Origin: Micromonospora lupini
GTDB taxonomy: Bacteria; Actinomycetota; Actinomycetes; Mycobacteriales; Micromonosporaceae
Length of the DNA: 64,000 bases
Direction: 5' to 3'
Assembly (NCBI RefSeq): GCF_026342015.1
Contig: NZ_JAPENL010000002.1
Location: 935,001 to 999,000, forward strand
The notes beneath the pieces were generated by a model that worked only from the letters and a program-made list of their open reading frames with translations, did no database searches and was not told where the DNA came from. Position numbers and translations under genes: made by a program. The stretch's first letter is position 1; every line of letters starts with the position of its first letter. This document shows positions 35,105 through 43,859 of this stretch, piece by piece.

Positions 35105-35590
35105 CTAGGCCTCGGTGAGGACCTTGTCGAGCAGCGTCTCCGCCTCGTCCTTGGTGCTCTTCTCAGCCAGCGCGACCTCGCCGACGAGAATGTCACGGGC
35201 CTTGGCCAGCATCCGCTTCTCGCCTGCGGAGAGGCCCCGCTCCCGCTCCCGGCGCCACAGGTCACGCACGACCTCGGCGACCTTCAGCGGGTTGCCGGAG
35301 GCCAGCTTTTCCAGGTTGGCCTTGTAACGCCGCGACCAGTTGGTCGGCTCCTCGGTGTGCGGAGCCCGGAGAACGTCGAAGACCTTACCGAGGCCCTCTT
35401 CGCCGACCACCTCACGGACGCCCACGATCTCGGCGTTCTCGGCAGGCACCCGGACCGTCAGGTCACCCTGCGCGACCCTCAGGACGAGATATTGCTTGGG
35501 CTCGCCCTTGATGACCCGAGTCTCGATTGCCTCGATGAGTGCGGCCCCGTGGTGGGGGTAAACAACGGTCTCGCCGACACTGAAAACCAT
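35105..35590 (-). CDS. carD: CarD-family RNA polymerase regulator
   Basis: Essential transcription factor that binds RNA polymerase beta and stabilises the open complex at rRNA and other promoters. The 161 residues have the N-terminal Tudor-like RNAP-interaction domain (FSVGETVVYPHHGAALIEAI; LTVRVPAENAEIVGVREVVG) and the helical C-terminal domain with the DNA-contacting Trp region EVVRDLWRRERERGLSAGEK. The length is normal. ATG 35590 is preceded by GAAAGGGG. It begins the ispD-ispF group and is regulated by stress in mycobacteria. The 327-bp region upstream probably holds its promoter. Confidence 0.97.
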   Translation of the reverse strand: MVFSVGETVVYPHHGAALIEAIETRVIKGEPKQYLVLRVAQGDLTVRVPAENAEIVGVREVVGEEGLGKVFDVLRAPHTEEPTNWSRRYKANLEKLASGNPLKVAEVVRDLWRRERERGLSAGEKRMLAKARDILVGEVALAEKSTKDEAETLLDKVLTEA

Positions 35591-35917
35591 AGGTTCGAAA
35601 CCCCTTTCGCTGTGTCTAGGGTAACACGCTCAGGCAACGATGTCTCACCGATGTCCTGACCGTTGGCGCAGCTCAGGGGCCCTGTGAGAGGTCTTTCTTC
35701 AGCTTGACAGGCGGTCAAACCGATGGTTCGAACACGCTCCGTAACGCACGGATGACTTCCCGATACGGGTGAACAGAACGTCGAGATCAAGGGCTATGCG
35801 CTCCTCCATGGTATCCCGCCCGGCGGAACCGCGCCCAGGTGTAGCGGGAGGTGCCCCCGGTGCGGGACGCTGGAGTCCGAGTCACACGCCGCTCACGAGA
35901 CGCTACCTGGGGGTCCG
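35591..35917. other. 327-bp divergent intergenic region (carD upstream)
   Basis: I see no gene. TTGAC-aggcg-GTCAA at 35704-35718 is a small dyad that overlaps a TTGACA-like -35 element. The region carries the divergent promoters of carD and the thioredoxin-like gene, but I could not assign -10 elements with confidence. GGTTCGAA occurs at both ends of the carD side and is not part of a tRNA. Confidence 0.5.
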
Positions 35918-36607
35918 ATGGGCAAGCCGGACGCAGAGGGCCACGGGCCGCCCGACGGGCTGCCCGACCTGCCACCCGAGTGGGGCCGCGTCGTCGTCCC
36001 CGACGACGCCTCGGCCCTGGCCGGCGAGGCCGCGCAGGTGCGCCGCGAGCTGCGCCGGGCGGCCGGCCGCCACACCGGGCACCGCGCCCTCACCCTGCCG
36101 CTGCTGGTCCTACTGGTGGCGCTGCTCACCACCCTGGCCGGCCTGCTCGCCGTGACCTGGCCCCGCGCCGGCCGGGGCACCGACCGACCCTCACCGGCAC
36201 CCGCCACGCCACCCGTGGCGCTCACCGGTCGGGCGCTTCCCGCGCTGGACCTGGTCGACGCCTCCCAGGCGCCGGTGCCGCTGCGCGGCCTGCTGCCCGC
36301 CATGATCATCCTGGTGGACGGCTGCCCCTGCCCCGAGCGCGTCGTCGAGGCGGCCGCGGCGGCGCCCCACGGTGTCGCCGTGATCACCGTGGCCGGCGGA
36401 CGCACTGTCGAGACCCCGCCGGCGGCGAACGGCGTCCGGACACTGGCCGACCCCGCCGGTGGGCTGCGCGCGTTCGTGGGCCAAGCGGCCCGCCCCGGCA
36501 CACTTACCGCCCTGCTCGTCGACCGCGCCGGCGTGGTGACCCGGGTGCTGCCCGACCTGGGATCGGTCGAGACGTACCGGCAGGACCTCACCGCCCTCGC
36601 CGCCTGA
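35918..36607 (+). CDS. membrane-anchored thioredoxin-like protein
   Basis: Protein of 229 residues with one transmembrane helix near 59-80 (TLPLLVLLVALLTTLAGLLA) and an exterior domain. The domain has a DGCPCPERVV motif with a Cys-Pro-Cys in the place of a thioredoxin-fold active site. It also has a final strand VTRVLPDLGS, reminiscent of the Ala/Thr loop region of thioredoxin-like proteins. The N-terminal 55 residues are polar and cytoplasmic. CPC differs from the usual CxxC, so redox activity is uncertain; a structural or heme-related thiol role is possible. Function unknown. Confidence 0.75.
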   Translation: MGKPDAEGHGPPDGLPDLPPEWGRVVVPDDASALAGEAAQVRRELRRAAGRHTGHRALTLPLLVLLVALLTTLAGLLAVTWPRAGRGTDRPSPAPATPPVALTGRALPALDLVDASQAPVPLRGLLPAMIILVDGCPCPERVVEAAAAAPHGVAVITVAGGRTVETPPAANGVRTLADPAGGLRAFVGQAARPGTLTALLVDRAGVVTRVLPDLGSVETYRQDLTALAA

Positions 36608-36620
36608 CCGGCCCTCCCGC

Positions 36621-37238
36621 TCAGGGAATGGCGACGAGTTGCGCCTCGACGTCGATGGGCTCGTCGCCCACTGCCGACAGGGACACCAGGAACGGCCCTC
36701 GGCCGGGCCGCACCTCGGCGGTGGCCACCGCGCCGTCGCAGTCGATGCGCGGCGGACCGGCGATCTCCGCTCCGGTGCCGGTCACGGCCAAGGCGCCGGG
36801 GCGGGTGCACCGGTACTGCAGCACGTAGTGGGCGCCGTCGGCGCTCGCCTGCCTGGTCACGCCCTCCCCCGGTGGGAGTTCCCGCTGCTCCCGCCAGATC
36901 GTCTCCCGGAACACGGGCAGATCGCCCGGAGCGTCCTCGGAGCCGAGGGTCTTCCCCGTCTGCGGGTCGACCGCCGAGCGGCTCTCGAACTCGACGACCT
37001 CGCCGCTCTCGGGATTTATCCGCACCGTCACCCGATCCTCGGGCACCTCCGAGGCCAGGAGTCGCTCCAGGGCGGTGCTGACCGACGGCCCGGCGCTCGG
37101 CGTGGCCGTCGACGGTCCCGCCGAACCTGCCGCCGTCTCGGGAGCGGCGGCCCGCCACCACCAACCGCCCACCGCCAGGGCGGCCACGGCCACCCCGGCC
37201 AGCACCGCCGACCGCAACCGGTCGTCCCCCGCATCCAT
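36621..37238 (-). CDS. secreted or membrane-anchored protein of unknown function
   Basis: Protein of 205 residues from ATG 37238. An N-terminal hydrophobic segment (AVLAGVAVAALAVGGWWW) acts as anchor or signal. An Ala/Pro/Ser-rich linker and an exterior beta-rich domain follow, with VTVRINPESGEVVEFESRSA, HYVLQYRCTRPG and RIDCDGAVATAEV. Two cysteines there may pair. The final strands, FLVSLSAVGDEPIDVEAQL, are typical of small beta-sandwich lipoprotein-like domains. It lacks a lipobox. It converges with the thioredoxin-like gene, with 13 bp between the stops. I do not recognise a family. Confidence 0.7.
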   Translation of the reverse strand: MDAGDDRLRSAVLAGVAVAALAVGGWWWRAAAPETAAGSAGPSTATPSAGPSVSTALERLLASEVPEDRVTVRINPESGEVVEFESRSAVDPQTGKTLGSEDAPGDLPVFRETIWREQRELPPGEGVTRQASADGAHYVLQYRCTRPGALAVTGTGAEIAGPPRIDCDGAVATAEVRPGRGPFLVSLSAVGDEPIDVEAQLVAIP

Positions 37239-37270
37239 GCGGTGAGCCTACCGGTCGGGGCAGAGGACGT

Positions 37271-38329
37271 TCAGTCCTGTCGATCGAGCAGGGCCGCGTA
37301 GAGGGTGAGGCCCGGACCGAACGCCAGCATGACGATCCGTCGGGGCGCCGGCGTCGATCGACTCAACCGGTCCAGGATCAACAGGACTGTGGGCGAGGAG
37401 CAGTTGCCGTGCTCGTCGAGCGTCGCCCGGGACGCGGCCAACGCCTCCGGCGGCAGAGCCAACTCCCGTTCGACCACGTTGAGGATGCGCGGCCCACCCG
37501 GATGCACCGCCCAGCCGTCCACGTCGGAGCTGACGCCGCCGTGTCGGGCCAACAGGCCGTCCACCAGGGCGCGAACGTGCCGGGAGAGGACCTGCGGCAC
37601 CTTCGGCGACAACCCCATCCGGAAACCCGCGTCGGTGACGTCCCAGGTCATGTGGTCGGCGGTCGAGGTGTCGGTGACCGACGTGACCTCGCGCAACGCG
37701 TACCCCCGGCCACCGGGCACCACCACGGCGGCGACAGCGGCGTCCGAGAAGAGCGCGTGCGACACGATCTGCTGGGTGTCCACCCGGGCGGTGGACGGTT
37801 GGATGTGCAGGCTGGTCAGCTCCGCGCAGAGCAGCAGCGCCGGGCGGCCCCGGGCGGTGACGAAGTCACTCGCCGCGCCCAACCCCGGAAGCGCCGCGTA
37901 GCAGCCCATGTGGCCCACGAACATCCGCTGGGTGTCCGCCGCCATGCCCAGGTCGCGGGCGAGCAGGATGTCCAGCCCCGGGGTGGCGTACCCGGTGCAG
38001 GAGCAGACGATGAACAGGCCCACCTCGCCGGCGTCCAGCCCGGCCGCCGTCAACGCACGCCCCACCGCCTCCTTGCCCAGCGGCAGCGCCTCCACCTGGT
38101 AGCGGCGCATCCGGCGCTCGGTCGGCCAGTCCGAGACGTCCTCCAGCAACGGGTTGACCGCGGCCTGACGACGGGTCACCCCCGAGTTGGCGAAGATTCG
38201 CTGGGCCAACGACCTGGTGGTGCCGGAGAAGTGCCGGGAGAAGAAGCCCTCCCACAACTCGTCCTGCGAAGCCGACGGCGGCTGCGCCGCCCCGAGCCCC
38301 GCGATCACTGGTACGGACACGATCCCCAC
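37271..38329 (-). CDS. type III polyketide synthase (chalcone/stilbene-synthase-like)
   Basis: Homodimeric ketosynthase of 352 residues that extends an acyl-CoA with malonyl- or methylmalonyl-CoA and cyclises it. The triad is present: Cys143 in GHMGCYAALPG, His276 in WAVHPGGP and Asn309 in EHGNCSSPT. FGPG near the end (LAFGPGLTLYAALL) is the conserved C-terminal loop. Members of this bacterial group make alkyl-resorcinols, alkylpyrones or alkylresorcylic acids, or tetrahydroxynaphthalene. The neighbouring flavoenzyme, methyltransferase and UbiA genes favour a modified alkyl-phenol. The product length and starter cannot be read from sequence. Confidence 0.93.
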   Translation of the reverse strand: MGIVSVPVIAGLGAAQPPSASQDELWEGFFSRHFSGTTRSLAQRIFANSGVTRRQAAVNPLLEDVSDWPTERRMRRYQVEALPLGKEAVGRALTAAGLDAGEVGLFIVCSCTGYATPGLDILLARDLGMAADTQRMFVGHMGCYAALPGLGAASDFVTARGRPALLLCAELTSLHIQPSTARVDTQQIVSHALFSDAAVAAVVVPGGRGYALREVTSVTDTSTADHMTWDVTDAGFRMGLSPKVPQVLSRHVRALVDGLLARHGGVSSDVDGWAVHPGGPRILNVVERELALPPEALAASRATLDEHGNCSSPTVLLILDRLSRSTPAPRRIVMLAFGPGLTLYAALLDRQD

Positions 38330-38413
38330 CTCTCGTCAGACGCTGTCCTCCCCCTGGCCGTCCCACCGGCCACCCGGCCGGCTCCTCCCCCGCACGTGTC
38401 CCGCCGCGCGCCC

Positions 38414-39580
38414 TCACCAACGCGGTGCCGATGCGTCGCGGTCCGGGTCCCCGCCCAGCGCGGCGATGCCCAGCCAGTCGGCGCAGACGTCCGAGGTGGC
38501 CGGGTGCAGTGAGCCGCAGCGGGCGTCCCGGTAGAGCCGCTCCAACGGGTGGCCGCGCCGGGTCGCCGACGTCCCCGCCGCCTCCAGCACCGACGCCGCC
38601 ACCTCGGCGGCCGTGGTGCCGGCCAGCAGCTTCGCCCGCCACACCCAGCGGTTGGTCTCCGCGTCGCCCGGTGCGTCGTCCACCCGACGGGCCGCCTCGG
38701 CCACCACCAGGTGTGCCGCCGCCGTCGCCGCGTCCGCCCTGCCCAGCCGGGCCCGCACCGCCGGCAGGCCGGCGAGGTTGCGGGCGTTGAGATGCTCGGC
38801 CGCCGCGTCGATCGCCGCCCGGGCCACCCCCACGTAGACGGCCGCGTAACTCGCCACCAACCAGTGCGGCATCAGTTGGGCGACCACGAGCGCCAGCCCC
38901 TCCACGCCGCCGAGCAGCCGGTCGGCCGGCACTGTGACGTCCAGGTGCAGGTCGTGCGACGAGGTCGCGCGCATCCCGAGGGCGTCCCAGGTCGGCTCGA
39001 CTGTCAGACCGTCACCGGCCGGCACCAGGAACTGCGACACCACCGACTGGTCGGTGGAGCTGCGCGCGGCCACCAGGTAACCGTCGGCGAGCCCCGCCCC
39101 GGAGCAGAAGGTCTTGCTGCCCTTGAGGTGCCACCCACCGTCGGTCGGCTCGTAGACGGTGCTCAACTGGGACAGTCGGGCACCGGCGCCGCGCTCACTC
39201 ATCGCGACGGCGTACCAGGAGCCCTCAGCCGCGGCGGTGAGGAGCCGGTCCCGGGCGGCCAGCGCCTCGTCCGGCACACCCAGGGCCTCGGCCAACTCCT
39301 CGGTGACCGCGCCCAGCGCGCCGGTCACCGAGGCGTGCATGTTGAACACCAGCGCGGTCGCGCCGTTGCCCCGGGCAAGTTCGGTGGCCACTGCGGCGTA
39401 CTCGGCGAAGCTGGCGCCCAGGCCACCCAGCGCGCGGGGCACCAGCAGCCCGAACAGGCCGGCCTCCCGCAGGTCACGGAAGTCGTCGACCGGAAAGGAG
39501 CCGTTCCGATCGTGCTCCGCCGCCCGCGCGGCGAACCGCGGCGCCAACCGGCGGGCGGCCTCAAGCGCGTGCACAGTCAT
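38414..39580 (-). CDS. acyl-CoA-dehydrogenase-fold flavoprotein, possibly a monooxygenase
   Basis: Protein of 388 residues with the three-domain ACAD fold: helical N-terminus (FRDLREAGLFGLLVPRALGG), the FAD-binding beta domain (AVAMSERGAGARL; LKGSKTFCSGA) and the helical C-domain (RGHPLERLYRDARCGSLHPA). The catalytic Glu loop of many dehydrogenases (YEGT-like) is not seen; SLHPATSD stands in its place, which is similar to LHDP-type loops of class D flavin monooxygenases. It could oxidise or hydroxylate the polyketide ring. It is 84 bp from the polyketide synthase start, co-directional. Dehydrogenase activity remains possible. Confidence 0.82.
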   Translation of the reverse strand: MTVHALEAARRLAPRFAARAAEHDRNGSFPVDDFRDLREAGLFGLLVPRALGGLGASFAEYAAVATELARGNGATALVFNMHASVTGALGAVTEELAEALGVPDEALAARDRLLTAAAEGSWYAVAMSERGAGARLSQLSTVYEPTDGGWHLKGSKTFCSGAGLADGYLVAARSSTDQSVVSQFLVPAGDGLTVEPTWDALGMRATSSHDLHLDVTVPADRLLGGVEGLALVVAQLMPHWLVASYAAVYVGVARAAIDAAAEHLNARNLAGLPAVRARLGRADAATAAAHLVVAEAARRVDDAPGDAETNRWVWRAKLLAGTTAAEVAASVLEAAGTSATRRGHPLERLYRDARCGSLHPATSDVCADWLGIAALGGDPDRDASAPRW

Positions 39581-39621
39581 ATCGCTTCCTCCTCGGCGTC
39601 CCATACCCCGCCACGAGCCGT

Positions 39622-40395
39622 CTATCCTCTGCGGACCCCCCGGCCCTGGTACAGCACGGCTGTGGAACGGGTCGGCACGATGCGCGGGGCACGGCCCGTC
39701 GGCGTCGCGTCCGGCGTGGGAGCCGCGCGCGCCCGCCGTACCAACCAGGCGACCAGGCCGCCGACCTGCGGCCGGATGCCACGCAGGCGCAGCTCGACAC
39801 CGTGCCGGGCACACTCGGTCACGAGGGCGCGAGCGTCCACGAACAACCGTGGATCGTGGATGCCGCGCGGCACCGTCGGCAGCCGCTCGGCGATCCGTAC
39901 CGCGACCAGCCTCGCCAGCGCCGTGTCGTTAAGGGTGTCCAGCACCAGCAGGCCGCCCGGGCGCAGCAGCCGGCACGCCTCGGCCACCGCGCGCGGCCAG
40001 TCCGGCACATGCTCCAGCAGCTCACCGGCGGAGACCACGTCGGCGCACCCGTCGGGCAGCGGCACCGCTGTGACATCACCCTGGACCACGCGCACCCCGT
40101 GCCCGGCGGCCTGGACCAGCGCCGAGCGGGTCAGGTCGACACCGACGTGCCGGTAACCCTTACCGGCGAGGTGCGGCGCCAGCAGCCCGGCGCCGCAGCC
40201 CAGATCGACCAGGACCGCGTCCGGGCGGGTAGCCGGCGGCACGAGCGCCGCGCGGGCCGCGGCGAGCCAGTGCAGCATCGCGAACGCGCCATCGGGCCGC
40301 CACCACTCGCCGGCCAGGTCGTCGTACTGGCGCGGATCGTTGCGCGGCAGCACCCGGGGACCGGTGGACGCCGCGGCCGCAGCCACGTCTCGCAT
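39622..40395 (-). CDS. UbiG-like class I SAM methyltransferase
   Basis: Protein of 257 residues from ATG 40395. Rossmann-like SAM site: VLVDLGCGAGLLAPHLAGKG (motif I), VGVDLTRSAL with the acidic residue at the end of strand two, and VVSAGELLEHVPDW (motif IV region). The N-terminal QYDDLAGEWWRPDGAFAMLH resembles UbiG/COQ3 O-methyltransferases acting on prenylated phenols. The C-terminal tail is basic. It is co-directional with the flavoenzyme and polyketide synthase genes and divergent from UbiA. O-methylation of the polyketide-derived ring is inferred. Confidence 0.9.
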   Translation of the reverse strand: MRDVAAAAASTGPRVLPRNDPRQYDDLAGEWWRPDGAFAMLHWLAAARAALVPPATRPDAVLVDLGCGAGLLAPHLAGKGYRHVGVDLTRSALVQAAGHGVRVVQGDVTAVPLPDGCADVVSAGELLEHVPDWPRAVAEACRLLRPGGLLVLDTLNDTALARLVAVRIAERLPTVPRGIHDPRLFVDARALVTECARHGVELRLRGIRPQVGGLVAWLVRRARAAPTPDATPTGRAPRIVPTRSTAVLYQGRGVRRG

Positions 40396-40441
40396 GGCAC
40401 CGAGCGTGGCACGACTGCTCGGTAACGACCAGACTTCCCTT

Positions 40442-41281
40442 ATGTCGTCGAGGGTGTTAGGGCTGGTCAGAGCGAGCCATCCGGAACCGGCCGTCGCAGT
40501 GACCACGGTGTCCGGTCTGCTGGCCTGGGGAGTGGGGCACCGGCCGTCGGGAATCGTCTCGGTGGTGCTCGCCGTACTCGCCAGCCAGCTCGCCGTCGGT
40601 TGGACCAACGACGCGTTGGACGCCGAGCGGGACGCCACTGTGGGGCGTACCGACAAACCGGTCGCCGCCGGCGCGGTGGGCCGGCGCGTCACGGCCTGGG
40701 CCGCGGCGGTGGCCGCGCTGGCCTGCCCGCTGCTGGCGCTGACCACGAACCCCACGGCGGCGCTCTGGCTCACGGTCGCCCTGGTCTCCGCGCTGCTCTA
40801 CGACTGGCCGCTCAAGGCCACCGTCCTGTCGGTGCTGCCGTACGCCGTCTCCTTCGGCGCGCTGCCCGGCTTCGTGGTGCTGGCGCTGCCCGGCGAACCG
40901 ACCCCGCCGGCCTGGCTGCTGACGGCGGCGGCCTGCCTGGGGGCCGGCGCGCACTTCGCCAACGTGCTGCCCGACCTGGCCGACGACGCCCGGACGGGGG
41001 TACGCGGCCTGCCGCACCGCCTCGGCGCGGCGGGCAGCCGGGCGGCCGCGGCGGGGCTGCTCCTCGCCGCGACCGCCGTCCTGGTCCTGGGGCCGCCCGG
41101 GCCACCGTCGGCCCTCGGGCTGGCGGCGGTCGGCACGGCCGCCGTCGTGCCGCCACTGAGCTGGTACGCCGGGCGCTCGGCGGCCCGGGCGGGCCGGCGG
41201 CCGGTGTCCGCCTTCCGGGCGGTCATGCTGGTGGCCCTGATCGACGTCGTTCTGCTGGTCGCGAGCGGTCGGGTGGTGTGA
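40442..41281 (+). CDS. UbiA-family prenyltransferase
   Basis: Integral membrane enzyme of 279 residues with eight or nine helices that transfers a prenyl group to an aromatic ring. The first Mg-diphosphate motif is WTNDALDAERD (Asn56 to Asp64). The second Asp-rich loop is NVLPDLADDARTG near 180-192. It follows the substrate-binding segment GRTDKPVAAG. The size and motifs are normal. The methyltransferase gene is divergent, 46 bp away, and the polyketide synthase lies beyond it. A menaquinone or cofactor enzyme is an alternative, but the context points to a secondary metabolite. Confidence 0.92.
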   Translation: MSSRVLGLVRASHPEPAVAVTTVSGLLAWGVGHRPSGIVSVVLAVLASQLAVGWTNDALDAERDATVGRTDKPVAAGAVGRRVTAWAAAVAALACPLLALTTNPTAALWLTVALVSALLYDWPLKATVLSVLPYAVSFGALPGFVVLALPGEPTPPAWLLTAAACLGAGAHFANVLPDLADDARTGVRGLPHRLGAAGSRAAAAGLLLAATAVLVLGPPGPPSALGLAAVGTAAVVPPLSWYAGRSAARAGRRPVSAFRAVMLVALIDVVLLVASGRVV

Positions 41282-41420
41282 GGGGCACCCGGAGAGGTGG
41301 CATTGCCGGGTCCCCGTGCGGGCCTCGATCAGCTCCAACTACCCTGGAGCGCGGTCTGCGCGGGTATGGCCACCGTGCCCGGCGTGCGGCCGGGTGGGGA
41401 TCGTAACGAGGAGGACCGAC

Positions 41421-42191
41421 GTGACGCGCTCGATCAGGGGATCCCGGCGGGCGGCCCTGCTGCTGTCCGGGATGGCGGCTGCTACCAGCCTGCTCGCGTC
41501 CGGATGCGGCGCCGGCCAGATCGCCGAGACGGCTTTGAAGGAGCCGTCGGTCCAGGGCGTCAACCTCACGACCCCCAACGGCGCGTACTCGGTGCGTGGC
41601 CTGCTGGTCACCTACCCAGGCACCGAGGGCTACCGGGCCGGCCAGGACGCACCGCTCAACGCGGTGATCTACAACGACTCGAAGAGCACCGTGACGGTCA
41701 CCGTCACCACCCAGGGCGCCCGCGAGGTGTTGATCTCGGACGGCTCGGCGAGCCCGACGCCGTCCGCCTCGGAGTCGGCCTCTCCGACCGGCTCGGCCAC
41801 CCCGTCGGCCCCCGAGTCCCGCTCGGCCAGCCCGTCGGCGACCCCGTCCGAGACCGGTTCGTCCTCGGCGACCCCGTCCGCTCCGGAGTCGGCGCGGGCG
41901 TCGGGTTCGGCCAGCCCCGCCGCGCCGGGCGAGCCCGCCCGGATCGAGCTGGCCCCGCTGAGCTACCTCCAGCTCAACTCGGAGGCCACCACCCAGCTGC
42001 GGCTCGTCGGCCTGACCGAGGCGCTGCGCTCCGGCCAGAACGTCGTCGTGACCTTCGACTTCGGCAACGGCAACACGGTCACCGGCCAGGCGCCGATCGC
42101 GGTGCCGCTCACCCCGGCGGCGCCCGTCTCGCCGATCATCGAGCGTGAGGGCGGCCACGAGGGCGACGAGGGCGGCACCACCCACGACTGA
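41421..42191 (+). CDS. lipoprotein with low-complexity linker (LpqE-like position)
   Basis: Lipoprotein of 256 residues from GTG 41421, preceded by GAGGAGG. The signal peptide ends at the lipobox LLASGC (Cys near 29). Mature protein: a first half with VQGVNLTTPNGAYSVRGLLV and AVIYNDSKSTVTVTVTT, then about 60 residues of Ser/Ala/Pro/Thr repeats (SASPTPSASES-like), then RIELAPLSYLQLNSEATTQL and a beta domain. In mycobacteria the lipoprotein gene lpqE sits next to carD; this protein lies in the same position relative to radA/disA and is a likely counterpart. Function unknown. A terminator follows. Confidence 0.8.
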   Translation: MTRSIRGSRRAALLLSGMAAATSLLASGCGAGQIAETALKEPSVQGVNLTTPNGAYSVRGLLVTYPGTEGYRAGQDAPLNAVIYNDSKSTVTVTVTTQGAREVLISDGSASPTPSASESASPTGSATPSAPESRSASPSATPSETGSSSATPSAPESARASGSASPAAPGEPARIELAPLSYLQLNSEATTQLRLVGLTEALRSGQNVVVTFDFGNGNTVTGQAPIAVPLTPAAPVSPIIEREGGHEGDEGGTTHD

Positions 42192-42210
42192 CCGACCCCC
42201 GACATCGACG

Positions 42211-42246
42211 AACACCCCGGCGTGGGAACCACCACGCCGGGGTGTT
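42211..42246. terminator. intrinsic terminator before radA
   Basis: 15-bp perfect stem (42211-42225 with 42232-42246), 6-nt loop, followed by TTCG. It separates the lipoprotein gene from radA. Confidence 0.85.
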
Positions 42247-42276
42247 TTCGTCGCACGAGAGGGCTAGCGTCCTGGT

Positions 42277-43734
42277 GTGACCACCTCCCGATCGACCTCT
42301 CCGCGTGCCGGCACGGCCGGTGCCGCCCGTGGCCGGTCCGCCACCCGCGAGCCGCGTCCGGCGTACGAGTGCGACGCCTGCGGGCACCAGCCGCCCAAGT
42401 GGGTGGGCCGCTGCCCGGAGTGCGGCGAGTGGGGCGCCGTGGTCGAGAGCACTGTCACCGGCCCCACGGTGGCCGGTCGAGTGGTCAGCTCCCGACTGCC
42501 GTCCGAGCCGGCCCGGCCTATCGCCACCATCAGCGCCGCCCCGGCCCGCGCCGTGCCCACCGGTGTGAGTGAGCTCGACCGGGTGCTCGGCGGTGGGCTG
42601 GTGCCCGGGGCCGTGGTGCTGCTCGCCGGCGAGCCCGGCGTGGGCAAGTCGACACTCCTGCTCGACGTGGCCCAGCAGTGGGCGGTGGGCGCCGGCAGCC
42701 CCTCCCTGGTGGTCAGCGGAGAAGAGTCGGTAAGCCAGGTCCGGCTGCGTGCCGAGCGGATGGGCACCCTGCACGACAAGCTCTACCTGGCGGCCGAGAG
42801 TGACCTGGCCTCGGTGCTCGGGCACCTCGACGCGGTCAAGCCCGGCCTGCTGGTGCTCGACTCGGTGCAGACCATCTCCACCACCGGCACCGAGGGCGTC
42901 CCCGGTGGCGTGACGCAGGTGCGCGCGGTCACCGCCGCGCTTGTCTCGGTGGCAAAGGAGCGGGGCATCGCCACCGTGCTAGTCGGCCACGTCACCAAGG
43001 ACGGCCAGGTGGCCGGGCCCCGGGTGCTGGAGCACCTGGTCGACGTGGTGCTGCACTTCGAGGGCGACAAGCACTCCTCGCTGCGGCTGGTGCGCGGCGT
43101 CAAGAACCGGTTCGGCGCGGCCGACGAGGTCGGCTGCTTCGAGATGCACGAGGGTGGCATCAGCAGCCTGGCCGATCCGTCCGGGCTGTTCCTCACCCGC
43201 TACTCGGAACCCGTGCCCGGCACCTGCGTGACAGTTGCCATGGAGGGGCGGCGGGCCCTCGTCACCGAGGTGCAGGCCCTGATCGGCGCTACCGTGGCCG
43301 GCTCACCCCGTCGTACGGTCTCCGGCCTGGACTCCGCCCGCCTGGCGATGGTGCTCGCGGTCCTGCAACGGCGTACCGAGCGGTTGACCCTGCACGACCG
43401 CGAGGTCTTCGCCGCCACGGTGGGCGGGATCCGGGTGGTGGAGCCGGCGGCCGACCTGGCAGTCGCGCTGGCGGTCGCCTCCGGCGGGCTCAATCTGGCG
43501 ATCGCGCCGCACCTCGTGGCCATCGGCGAGGTGGGGCTGACCGGCGAGGTGCGCCGGATCGGGGCGGTGCCGCGCCGGCTGGCCGAGGCGGCCCGCCTGG
43601 GGTTCAAGGTGGCGCTGGTCCCACCGGGCTGCGGTCCGGCAAGCACGGGCGCCGGGCCCGACGGGATGCGGGTGACCGAGGTCACTGACGTCCGCTCGGC
43701 GCTGCACCATGCGGCCCGCGCGTCCGCCGAGTGA
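42277..43734 (+). CDS. radA: DNA repair protein RadA
   Basis: Helicase-like RecA paralogue for branch migration in recombinational repair, 485 residues from GTG 42277. It has the N-terminal zinc finger (CDACG ... CPECG), Walker A GEPGVGKSTLLLD, Walker B LLVLDSVQT, the RadA-specific KNRFG loop near 275, and a Lon-protease-like C-terminal domain (LTGEVRRIGAVPRRLAEAAR). The tail ASAE is typical. disA follows in the same direction after 125 bp, the conserved actinobacterial order. Confidence 0.96.
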   Translation: MTTSRSTSPRAGTAGAARGRSATREPRPAYECDACGHQPPKWVGRCPECGEWGAVVESTVTGPTVAGRVVSSRLPSEPARPIATISAAPARAVPTGVSELDRVLGGGLVPGAVVLLAGEPGVGKSTLLLDVAQQWAVGAGSPSLVVSGEESVSQVRLRAERMGTLHDKLYLAAESDLASVLGHLDAVKPGLLVLDSVQTISTTGTEGVPGGVTQVRAVTAALVSVAKERGIATVLVGHVTKDGQVAGPRVLEHLVDVVLHFEGDKHSSLRLVRGVKNRFGAADEVGCFEMHEGGISSLADPSGLFLTRYSEPVPGTCVTVAMEGRRALVTEVQALIGATVAGSPRRTVSGLDSARLAMVLAVLQRRTERLTLHDREVFAATVGGIRVVEPAADLAVALAVASGGLNLAIAPHLVAIGEVGLTGEVRRIGAVPRRLAEAARLGFKVALVPPGCGPASTGAGPDGMRVTEVTDVRSALHHAARASAE

Positions 43735-43859
43735 CCCAGCGTGTCGACGCGAACGGCGATACCGGACAGCATCGGCGCAAGTGGAAACGGTTCGAAGGGC
43801 GGCATCGTGACACATCACAGTAACCACGACAGCACCCACCGCACGGCAGTCCGTAGACT

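Noticed and set aside
35591..35602. GGTTCGAAACC motif resembling a tRNA T-loop
   Set aside because: No acceptor stem or anticodon arm can be built around it; it overlaps the carD leader.
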